From: Rheum nobile | Lineage: Eukaryota; Streptophyta; Magnoliopsida; Caryophyllales; Polygonaceae | Direction: 5' to 3' | NCBI GenBank assembly: GCA_027886185.1 | Contig: WOAB01000563.1 | Location: 3,348,001 to 3,412,000 of the forward strand | DNA: 64,000 nt | Part shown: positions 1 through 9,231 of the stretch, piece by piece | How positions within the stretch are numbered: the first letter of the stretch is position 1 | How the letters are laid out: every line of letters begins with the position of its first letter | Position numbers and translations under genes: made by a program | Notes under the pieces: model-generated | Told to the model about the DNA's origin: nothing | Databases searched by the model: none | The model's input: only the letters and a program-made list of their open reading frames with translations

Positions 1-40
1 ATTCAAAACATGACCATAGATGTAGAAAAAAGTGGGTTTA

Positions 41-1186
41 TCAATAAGAATATAGCTCATGCAGACACGGAATACCACTCAAGTCAGTAAACAACATAGT
101 TGAAAAGGTGAAAGGGGCGTACCAACATCTATATCCATTGATTGATAATCCCTTAAAAATTGAAGTATGGATAAAGTTTTGAGCAAGAGTTTGTAAGAGA
201 TGTAAACTTATGGGTGTATTAGAAGGATTGCTAGTAAGTTTGTCTGCGTGTGATACAGGGGGGACCTTCTCAATCCAGATCCAGAATGTCTCAGCTGGGA
301 GAACGGAAACCTTAGGATCAGAGAGTGTTCCCACCAAACACCCCACATCAAAAGAGAAATTGATTTTGGGAAGTACCTTGCCTTGTATGTATGTAGGATA
401 GTCGATTAAAAAACGGGAATCCTCCAGATCCACACCAGCAAAGAGCATGGTTTGCATGTCGTTCCGGATCATGGATCTGAGCAAAATTAGAACAAAGGTA
501 GTTCCATTCATGGGGCTTTTGAAGATCAGCTGATTAAGGACCCCAAATCGCCCAAAATGAGGCTCACTGGAGGGATTGGGGTCGGGAGACTCCAAAACCA
601 ACAACCAAAGAGCGAAAGTGCATCCATCGAAGGGAAGCGCCACCTTCTGCAGCCAAAAGGTCCAGATCTGCAGCAGAAAGTTCAGCAGCGAGCGACCGTC
701 GATGAACTTTGAGCGAGTCGGAAGAACGACCGAGTTAGAGAGGAGCAACGACGATCGATAAACCTGATGTGTAGGAGTATGCGCAGGCTGTTTTTGCCAC
801 CACTCAAGGAGGAAGAGAGGTGGACCAATATGAGTGAAGGTGCTTAGATTCGGCATCAAGCAAAGCGGAAAGCCAAAGGGCGACAAGGTATGAAGAAGAG
901 CGAGGTTAGAAGGGATCCATGTGGTTGATTTGCAGAAATTTGCAGTAAAGCATAGCAGAACATTCCTGAACTGGTTATTTTTGGATAAATTCTTCAATTT
1001 TATTGAGAAATTGCAGATTTTGATAGTAGAGTAGTTACTGATGGAGTCTCCAAAGTGAATAGTGGGATCTATCCACTGTGTGACGCCATCAACCAATAGA
1101 GTTGCACAATGAGAAGAGTATGGGAGAATAACAAGGCAGAGAACGAAGAAGAAGAAGAAGTGCATACTGAATTGGGTGATTTCCAT
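41..1186 (-). CDS. Secreted ORF with cupredoxin-like N-terminus (possibly decayed)
   Basis: Open frame of 381 codons. Residues 1-27 look like a signal peptide: a Phe-run hydrophobic core followed by SSHC, then Ala28. Residues 28-49 fit the start of the plant phytocyanin-like (uclacyanin / early-nodulin-like) family of secreted proteins, with the pattern AT-LLVDGVT-W-PT-H-GDS. A second patch near residues 73-95 (F-N, C-FTANF, KSTTW-PS) resembles the middle of the same small domain. The stretch between them, and everything after about residue 100, does not match the family, which usually continues into a Pro-rich tail and a GPI signal. Either the downstream frame is shifted or the gene has been rearranged. 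No TATA box is clear upstream on the minus strand. Seen: long ORF and signal peptide. Inferred: cupredoxin ancestry. This is the only candidate host gene in the window. Confidence 0.4.
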   Translation of the reverse strand: MEITQFSMHFFFFFVLCLVILPYSSHCATLLVDGVTQWIDPTIHFGDSISNYSTIKICNFSIKLKNLSKNNQFRNVLLCFTANFCKSTTWIPSNLALLHTLSPFGFPLCLMPNLSTFTHIGPPLFLLEWWQKQPAHTPTHQVYRSSLLLSNSVVLPTRSKFIDGRSLLNFLLQIWTFWLQKVALPFDGCTFALWLLVLESPDPNPSSEPHFGRFGVLNQLIFKSPMNGTTFVLILLRSMIRNDMQTMLFAGVDLEDSRFLIDYPTYIQGKVLPKINFSFDVGCLVGTLSDPKVSVLPAETFWIWIEKVPPVSHADKLTSNPSNTPISLHLLQTLAQNFIHTSIFKGLSINGYRCWYAPFTFSTMLFTDLSGIPCLHELYSY

Positions 1187-1450
1187 GGGGCTTTTGTGGT
1201 TTAAAGAAGATAGAGATTGCTGATGTTTGGGGTTTGAATGTTTGATCTTTTAAGGGTTTAATAAAGTATTTTTTTGAATTTTTTTTTTTGAATTTTAAAA
1301 TTTAAATGATATAGGAAACTATGGAGAGAAAAAGAAGTATTTTACTAAAATAAAATCAGTTGTCACTACCCGCCGGTCCTAGAAGCTCCCTTATGGGAGT
1401 GTTTCAGCTAGGCCATCGCCCATCGGAGACGAACCACCACCATTACTATG

Positions 1451-1540
1451 GAACCCGCCTCATCGGCACCTGCTTCACCGGAATCCGCCTCACCGGCACC
1501 CACCTCACCGGAACCCGCCTCACCGGCACCCGCCTCACCG
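1451..1540 (+). repeat. 15 bp tandem repeat, six units
   Basis: Six contiguous 15 bp units of the form GMACCCGCCTCACCG. Because the period is a multiple of three, ORFs on both strands are open here and read as pentapeptide repeats. The block sits in a GC-rich island (about 1,360-2,030) unlike the AT-rich surroundings. I take the ORFs as by-products of the repeat. Confidence 0.85.
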
Positions 1541-1690
1541 GCACACAAGCTCCGATGAAAAGCACCGAACCCCTGCTCCCTGGGCACTCTCCGCCGCAAC
1601 CAGGGTTCCGGCGAACCCAGCCCCCCACCACCGAACCCACACCACCGCCACTGCTGAACCCAGATCCTGGCTTGGTCTGAACCTTCCCAC

Positions 1691-1852
1691 CCGCTCCGAC
1701 CGAGCCCCGGTTCCGCGCTGAGTGTCCGCTCCGACCGACCATCGACGACGCCGGGAGCCGGCCTTAGCCTTTGGCTGGGTTGAAAAAGGTTGCCTTCCCC
1801 CGCCGCTCCGACCGAGCCCCGGTTCTGCTCAGAGTGTCCGCTCCGACCGACC
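1691..1852 (+). repeat. 50 bp direct repeat pair in GC-rich island
   Basis: Positions 1691-1740 and 1803-1852 are near-identical 50 bp copies, each starting CCGCTCCGACCGAGCCCCGG and ending CCGACCGACC, 112 bp apart. The island shows no recognisable protein domain in any frame. Confidence 0.8.
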
Positions 1853-1932
1853 CCTGTCGTCGCCGCCTGTGAAGTTTGGCGTTGGAGGGTGGTGGCGCCG
1901 GTGTTGGCTTCTTCTTTGTCCACGGCGTCATG

Positions 1933-2004
1933 GCTCGGAGATCCACCTCTCTCGCCGCTCGGAGATCCACCTCTCTCGCCGCTCGGAGATCCTCCTCTCT
2001 CGCC
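1933..2004 (+). repeat. 24 bp tandem repeat, three units
   Basis: Three exact or near-exact copies of a 24 bp unit beginning GCTCGGAGATCCACCTCTCT, immediately adjacent to each other. The period is divisible by three, so ORFs through it are open without needing selection. Confidence 0.9.
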
Positions 2005-3240
2005 CTCGCCACCCTCGTCTCTACCATACTATGTTCTGAACCATCTCAAAGATAGGTTTCACAAGCCGACATTTCAAACAAATCCCCTTGTTGTTATCAA
2101 CACAAATCAAAATTGTGTTTGCTTAACAGCATAACTTCGATGATGCAGTTCGAAACAATACCCCTCAAAAACAGAATCTCAAGAGATCTTCTCTCTTTCT
2201 GAACAATACTGTTATTGACAAGATCTAACAATTCAGTAGTCGAGCTTGTTGTGCAAGCTTTGACGGCATAAACCCATTAATATCAAAACACTACTAAATA
2301 TATGGAAGAGATTAAATAAATTAGAAGCATATAAATTTGCAACTAATTTAATCTCTGAAAGACAGAACAACAGCAACACTGTAGAACAAAATTGACCTCC
2401 ATGTTACCCATCACTTTTTGTTTGCTGTCGCTTATGACCAAACAAGAAGCAAATAGAAAACCTTGATTTTTAACCAACTCCTATCCGTCATGTCACACAT
2501 GTTTCAAGAAGCATTCTTTTCGTGTGGAGATGGTCTTGGGCGTATGGATCGAGTTTGTGTTCCGGATGAGGTTGTGGTTGTGTGTCTCCTGTTGGCCTTC
2601 GAGACGGGGCTTTTCCCATGAGTTTCTTCACACTTCCCCAGGAGTATTGCCTCCTGCTAGCCTGCTCCCCGGCTACACGGCGTTGCGTTAGTTTCTACTC
2701 ACCTGCGTTTGTGTCTTTCTCACCCTTCCCTGGATCTTGTATGCTTTCCATTTCGAATTGTTTTGTTTCTTTTTTATGTATTGTCCTTGTATTGTTTGTC
2801 ACGCCGGTTTGCCCGGCTACCGAGTTTCTCGGTCTCTCGATCTACCAGGTCTGTCTCGTACTTCGAATCCTTTTCTCATCGGAAAAAAAAGTATTTTTTC
2901 ATAAAATGTCTTTATAATGAGAATACCAAACAAAGCCTTAGTTTTTTTTTGCGAAATAAGTGAAACATTGCGGAAAAAAATTGGGACAAGTGGATGAAGA
3001 ATGTGAGTGTTGAGGGGTTTTGAGGGAAACCGCTATTTGCACCCATGCAGAATGCTACAGATACCACTGCAAAATCAGGGGTGAACGGTTTTGGAAATCA
3101 TTGGACGAGTAGTTTTGGAAACCGTTGGGCCAGTGCCTCTAGCTACGTCTCGTACCCTTGTGGTTATGATATGGTATTTGATAGATTTGACAAAAGCAAA
3201 TCGAACGGTACTGGAAATCGCTAACATTGTGATCAGTAAA
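2005..3240. other. Gene-free stretch; possible LINE 3' tail at about 2,500-2,890
   Basis: No supported gene. The T/C-rich plus-strand stretch from about 2,500 ends in TCTCATCGGAAAAAAAA near 2,888. That form is reminiscent of the 3' untranslated end of plant LINE-1 elements, but no reverse transcriptase or RNase H motif accompanies it. From about 3,030 the sequence has several GGAAACCGTTGGGCCAG-like words that recur near 12,805 and 18,290 and may be remnants of terminal repeats. Confidence 0.2.
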
Positions 3241-3250
3241 AAAAATTACC

Positions 3251-3258
3251 TATAAAAG
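3251..3258 (+). promoter_or_regulatory. TATA box candidate of the MULE gene
   Basis: TATAAAAG lies about 130 bp upstream of an ATG at 3383. That ATG opens a 14-codon exon ending at a GTATGT donor (3383-3424). The position and the leader-like CT-rich sequence between them fit a plant RNA polymerase II promoter for the transposase pseudogene downstream. The call rests on sequence form only. Confidence 0.4.
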
Positions 3259-3382
3259 GGGAAGTGATGAGGTAAAAAACCGAACAAAACGTCTTCAGTT
3301 TTCCTCCTCACTCTAAAAACCGAGAAGCTATTTGTAATTGAATTAGGAAAAGTAAAATTAAGTTATCCCAATTTGTTATACT

Positions 3383-6300
3383 ATGTCGTGGTCTAGTGAA
3401 GATGTCGGAGAATCGGCTAAACATGTATGTAAATTAAATTGTATTAATTATGTATCAAATTATTATTTTCATCTAGTTCCATTCCTTATTAAACTATGTC
3501 ATTTGTATCATGTCATTGCTTAGTGCTTAATATACGATTTTTTACCGTGTAACTAGAGGTGCGAGAATATATAAATAGAATATATTATTTTCGGTTAAAA
3601 TGGCATGTAATTTACAAATTTGATGTGTTAATTTGGTAATATTTAACCTACTAAATTGTACTTAGAATAAGAGTATACATAAATAAATATTGTCATTATA
3701 TTTTTTTGACGTTATATAATACATATCTGATTAGATAGAACTCATATAATGATGTAAAATGATATTTTCAGTGGTTCATATTAAATTGGATCAATCATGA
3801 CACGTGAAACTGGATAGGAAATTTGCATATAGGTGAATGTATATATTGTGGTTTAGGATTATATAATAAAATAATATATAATAATTCAAATCCTATGTAA
3901 ACTTTGGTGGGTCAAAGCCGAAAAGAAATATCTATTAACTAGGGGGAAAATGAGTAAATGCGGTCATCTGCTTTTTTTGGGTCAATTAAATAAAGGAGTA
4001 TTAGTGGTTGAATTTATTATATTGCTTTCGGTTACCAGATATATAGTATAATGACATGACTCTCATAATAGTCTTATGATACTAACTTTTTTTTTATAAC
4101 TTTTGGATTTATTTATTTATAAATGACATGGATGTTATCCTATGTGATTTAATTGAGTTAGGTTACTGATCTCTTTTGTTAAACAGGGTATGTTCCCTTA
4201 CTTCTCATATTTAGTATGAGATAATTTTGACTATGTGATGTACTACGGATATAATGAAAATTTATATTGTTGCCAACTTATTTGCATTTTTCAAATTAAA
4301 AGTTGTATTTATATGAGAGGCCATTTTTTATAAGAAATAAAGGACAGTGAAATATAGCTAAATATATTTTTATACATTAAAGTTGAAGGAATATATTCAC
4401 AAAATTATGAACAACTACCTCATTATAAAGTTGACACATGTCTTTTTTCAAAAAATACATTATTTTTAGAAATAGTTTTCAATTTTCCATCCATCATCTA
4501 CTCCAGTATCCCACTATTTCTAAGAGTATTTAGCGTTAATTTATTTAAATACTTGATTTTACTAGCGTTAAATTTTTAAATAGATTTTCTAGGATCGATA
4601 AAAAAAAATGGAAAACTAAGTTTATTTCATAATTTTGATTAAAATGAGGCTTTAGGCTTCATGTATAAAGTTCTATATATTCACATACAATGCATTATTA
4701 TATTTAATTTGTAGTTTAAATAACACGTTTTCAATATGATTATCAAAAAACTTATATTTCTATATGTTTCAAAATTATGTTATTTGTTAAAAAATATGTT
4801 CTTTCAAAAAAACTATTTTTAATACTCAATTCTATTTTAAATATAATATAATATTTATTTTTTTACTAAGCTTATACTAGGAACGGGTACTACACCAGTT
4901 ACTCTTGAGAGTACTAGTTGTTGGTTTTGCAGAGGTGATAAGCACAAACGTGAGGAAGTTAAAAAATTTGACTTTGACAACAAGTATTATTATATGCATG
5001 TGGTGAGTCTACTTCCAAATATATATTTCCCCAAATACAAAGATACTAGAACACCTTAAAGAGAACTTATTACCATTTAATGTGCCCGGAATTAAACATG
5101 TTAGAATTTGTTGGATCATTATATATCTTGCCTTATCTCGTACTAATTTAAAATATTGGAAAATAGTGGCATGATTTTTCTACGTACTTCTAGACAGATT
5201 ACATGTGGTCAGATCGTAAATCCATGTTAGACTTGGCACATGCACAAGGAACAAATGTGAACATGTTGACTATTCAGAAATCATGGGAGCAAAAAGTCAT
5301 ACTAGCGTGCGAGAAGTCAGGAAGCTTTCGGCCGTTCACGGATCATTTGAAACGAAAGACGCTTACAAAGAAGAGCAACTGTCCATTCGTGCTATACGGG
5401 GTGATGCAAAAGGACGGGTCGTGGATGTTGTCGGTGGTCTGCGATACTCACGGTCATGACCTTGCAACAAGCTTAGAGGGTCATGCCTATGTCGGACGTC
5501 TGACTGAGGTTCAAAAAAGGCAAGTCGTGGCGTTGATGCAAGCTTCCACAAAGCTGAAGATGATTATATACTTCTTACGGAAGACGTATGACAACATCTT
5601 TACGTCGAGGAAGCAAATCTACAACGTCTGGCAGGAGTTTCACGCATCAGAGATGGAGGGCGTGACGGTAACCCGATACACTCTCTCATATTTAGGGAGC
5701 TTTGATTACTATGTCCATCCCCAAAGGCTTCATGGGCAGAGCGATGTAGTTCAAGACTTGTTATGGGCTCACCAATTCAATTCATCTCCTGAAGTTATTC
5801 CCTTACGTTGTCATCATGGATTCAACATACAAGACAAATAAGTTAATATTTCTGATATTAAAAATATTGATTAATTTGATTCACTACTGTAATGTGGTTA
5901 GAACCATTTTTAATACTTGCATTTAAAAAAGATTATAGGTACAAGTTGCCCCTAGTTGAGATCGTCAACTTTACATGCACGGGACATACCTTCAACATTG
6001 CTTATTCTTTCATGGAACACAAGAACGTTGACTACTACAAATGGACATTGCTAGAGTTGGCACACTTGTTCGCCTATGTCGGTAAGAGGCCAATGATGAT
6101 AGTCACGGATCGAGATTTGACCGAGGTCAAAGCCGTAAGCCAGGTATTCCTCGATGCCCAACATCTATTTTATTGGGTAATTATACTACACCATTGCAAG
6201 GCTTATGTTCTTAGCTTGACAAATAATGCCAATCTAGCAAATGCATTCATGGGAAAATGTCGTACTATGTTCAACTCAAAATTCGAGCATACCTATTACA

Positions 6301-7711
6301 CGCGCCTCAATGAGATGCAACAATGAGGCTTTGTTGGTTTTGTGGGTTACCATATGACTAGTTGACTATGTGGCTTGGGCCTTGGAGAGAAAATATTGTC
6401 AGAACCTAGACTGATACCAACCTTCATTTACTCACAAGAACCACGAATAGGTAAAGCAGTTTAAGTTTATGGTGTATTATGACTAATGTTTTATTTCGTG
6501 CATGACATGTTTTTTTTATAAATATTCGTCGTATGTTTGAAGGGTTGAGGGGGCGCACTCTGTGCTTAAAGATTGGATCGATAGAAAGCTTGTACTCGGT
6601 TTCAACACACAAGCGCAAAAGATCCATGAACTCACACAAGACTAGGTTAGTGTAGAGAGAGGACATATGGAAACGGATCGTAATACGATCCCAATCGCAG
6701 TGCTAAGGCTACAAACTTGACGTCTATATTTGTAATGACCGTTGGTGGACGGTGGTTAGGGGACTTCCATGGACACACGATTTGTTCCAAGACATGGCAA
6801 GCAACACCCCTAAATGGTCCGGTCAAATCCACCTATTTTGGAAACAAGTGATATAGGAAGGTGCTACGGATAAACAAGGGATCCTAGAGGACGAAACCGC
6901 ATTCACGACATGTCAACTTAGGTTTTGTTCCATTGTGGAGGATTTTGAGGTTGGGAGGTTGAGCATTGATCAGACTCACCTGGTTACATCGTCATACTAT
7001 GACGGTGTAAGACCCGAAAGGTCCTCATTACATAAGCCACCTAGTAGCTCAATCGTAACAAAGGGGAGACCGATGAATGATTCCACGAAAAAAGTATAAG
7101 ACCTATCTGGAACACGCAGAAGAAAATAAATTTGACCAAATCCAAGTTGATGAACGGGTCAACATTAACACATTAGGGTAGTCGGGGCAAACACACACGT
7201 CATAAGCCATCAAACAACGGGTTGGTGGTCAGGCCCGAGAAGGATAAACCAAAATATGGACCCGTTCATGTTATATACATGTCCAATGCCTTAAACGTGG
7301 CGGGAGACGACCATTGTGGCGCTACTAGTCACTCGTTGAGTTACTCAGGTTGGGCCAGGATGAGCGGAAGCAAATTTAAAGGGCGTTGGCGACATAGTTG
7401 AAAAGAAACACACATGTGTATAGTGCAATGGAGCCTAAACTTGTCACTGAATTGCCCAATCTGATCCACAACAAAAACTACACCAGCAATAATTATGGGC
7501 GACAACATTGGATGGAGATGCCAATCTGTGGCTTGAATTTTGCTACAACCAACCAAAAAGCTTTGGTGTTTTTGTCATGGTGTGGTGCGCAAACAAGTCT
7601 ACCGATGATTTCGCACATGCCAGCGACCACCCTCCTACAGACATCCTCGTAGTGGCCTTAGTCGGAGCTTGTGATTATTTTGTACCAGTAAAATACGTCA
7701 CTCGTCCTTAA
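3383..7711 (+). pseudogene. Decayed Mutator-like (FAR1-type) transposase gene
   Basis: Exon-like blocks in order. 3383-3424: 14 codons from ATG to a GTATGT donor. About 4938-5001: KHKREEVKKFDFDNKYYYMHV-like. 5198-5841: FAR1/MuDR N-terminal zinc-binding region, with MWSDRKSMLDLA, a Cys, KKSNCPF and GSWMLSV, then the HGHD and GHAYVGRLT signature. 5892-6326: MULE transposase core (YKLPLVEIV, HTFNIAYSF, PMMIVTDRDLTEVKAVSQVF). About 6540-6830: the C-terminal part (SVLKDWIDRK, FNTQAQKIHELTQD, then a TAG). 7255-7711: an OTU-like domain. The element is dead. The first catalytic Asp position (usually D-TYKTN) reads LAFKKDY, the usual C-WH motif reads FYWVIILHH, and there are in-frame stops and frame changes. 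Families of this kind catalyse cut-and-paste transposition in the nucleus. Its terminal repeats were not found. Confidence 0.85.
7255..7711 (+). pseudogene. OTU-protease-like domain at the MULE C-terminus, broken
   Basis: The nucleophile loop reads VAGDDHCGATSHSL in one frame (Cys codon 7315-7317), matching the usual GDG-CGFRA pattern of plant MULE-borne OTU domains. After a frame change, HWMEMPICGLNFAT followed by LVFLSW and TSLPM (about 7504-7610) fits the HWM-MPD-G-LIA block. After another shift, ILVVALVGACDYFVPVKY (about 7645-7700) fits the terminal HFV block, with the catalytic His replaced by Asp. OTU domains are deubiquitinase-type cysteine proteases. Their attachment to MULE transposases is known in plants, but this copy cannot be active as it stands. 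Confidence 0.65.
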
Positions 7712-8104
7712 TTTAACGTTTTCTACTTTTTTCACGCATGAATAATTGTAAATTAATCATCTACTGCATGTATGGTTGGAGAAAGACGCCACAATCCCTC
7801 CCATTGTGGGCATGTGGAAAGACTACCACCATTCTAGTGTTGATAATTGGGATCGATCATTTCTTCCACGGATAGTATAGTTCCAAAGATATCATGTAGA
7901 GCATGGTCGGACTACCACATGAGTTTTTATGTAACTTCATTCATTGTCTATTTTGTAAACTTAGGATCATAATGTAATAAATGATTTATGTATAAATTCC
8001 CGCTTACTGAAAATGCACATATCTCCTACTTGGTCATTTATTATTCGTTTCGTATAATCAAACTCATATTTTCCTAAAAGAAACCCAAAACCGCAATCAC
8101 AACC
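7712..8104. other. No gene seen
   Basis: AT-rich sequence downstream of the MULE pseudogene, probably its 3' flank. No ORF, RNA or repeat that I can support. It ends at the GAA target duplication of the CACTA element. Confidence 0.5.
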
Positions 8105-8122
8105 GAACACTAGTGGAAAAAA

Positions 8123-8526
8123 CACTTGTTGAGGCTCCCTTTTAGAGGCGGGCCTATAACAAAACGCCTCAACAACGTCCTACGCAATTAGTTTTTCAGG
8201 TTTTTGAGGCGGATAATTATTTTATACGCCTCAAAAAATTCTATTGAGGCGGGCAAACATTTATACGCCTCAAAAAGTTTCCAAAAAATTATTCCCGCTA
8301 AAGTATTAGAGGCAGGCCGATTAAAGGCCCGCCTCTAATGGTAAGTAATTGAGGCGGGTGAAAATGTCCGCCTCTATTAAGTTTTGTTGAGGCGGGCCTC
8401 CATAAGCCCGCCTCAACAAACGTAAGCAATAGAGGCGGGCATAAGGAGGCCCGCCTCTATCGCCTCTTTCTCGGCCATAACTTGGACTTATAGAGGCGGG
8501 CATAAATAGGCCCGCCTCTATAAGTC
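8123..8526. repeat. Left subterminal repeats of the CACTA element
   Basis: About ten copies of GAGGCGGGC or its complement GCCCGCCTC, many paired as short inverted repeats separated by an AT-containing spacer. In the superfamily such sites bind the element's TnpA-like protein. Here that role is inferred from position and form. Confidence 0.8.
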
Positions 8527-9217
8527 TATACTTAATTAAAACTTTCAGCTTCTCCGCGCGCTTCACTAGAACATTCACCTCTTCGCTTCGTTCAGACTTC
8601 GTCTCCTCTCCTCTCGCCGAGCACTCGGTTTCACCAGAACTCCGACTTCCTCACCCGATTCCTCTGGCCGGTAAGCGTTTCTCTAATATGCGTTTCTCTG
8701 TATTGTGTTTAAAGCTTGTACGAATTTGTTTATTTTTGTGTTTAAAGCTCGTGCATTGAAGGTGTTTGATGAAATGCCCCTATGAATATGCGTTTGTCTA
8801 AGCAGATTTTTTGATGAAATGCCCCTACGAATATGCAAATCCTAATGTACTGATTTCTAATTTGTGTATTTTGTGTTTAAAGCTTGTACGAATTTGTGTA
8901 TTTTTGTCAACTTGCTCGTGCATTGAAGGTGTTTGATGAAATGCCCCTATGAATATGCGTTTTTATGAGTTCCTTCCTCTATTCATTATCTAACAATTAC
9001 TTACATATCTGTGTTAATCTTTCTTATCAATTATCTTCTTTTACTTCTACAGATAGAAACAATTCTTCAGGTTTTAGGCTCAGCTGCAATTATCCAAGTC
9101 ATTAGCAAGAAGTTTTTGTTTGCAGAGGCAAGTTCACTGAAGCTTTCCCCTGAAAACTGTTCTTTTACAATAAGCTTTATGTTATAATAAGTAATTTTTT
9201 GTGTGTGCTTGTTGCAG
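8527..9217 (+). other. Leader region of the CACTA gene with 5' UTR intron(s)
   Basis: A GC-richer leader ends in a GTAAGC donor at 8671. An acceptor TTGCAG precedes 9218, 14 bp before the coding ATG. Between them, the words GCTTGTACGAATTTG and GTGTTTGATGAAATGCCCC each occur more than once, so the intron contains a short duplication. The leader and intron layout is inferred from splice consensus only. Confidence 0.5.
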
Positions 9218-9231
9218 GAATTCTAGCCACT

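Noticed and set aside
1360..2134. Several ORFs of 87-171 codons on both strands in the GC-rich island
   Set aside because: They are produced by 15 bp, 24 bp and 50 bp repeats and high GC, with mutual overlap on both strands and no domain.
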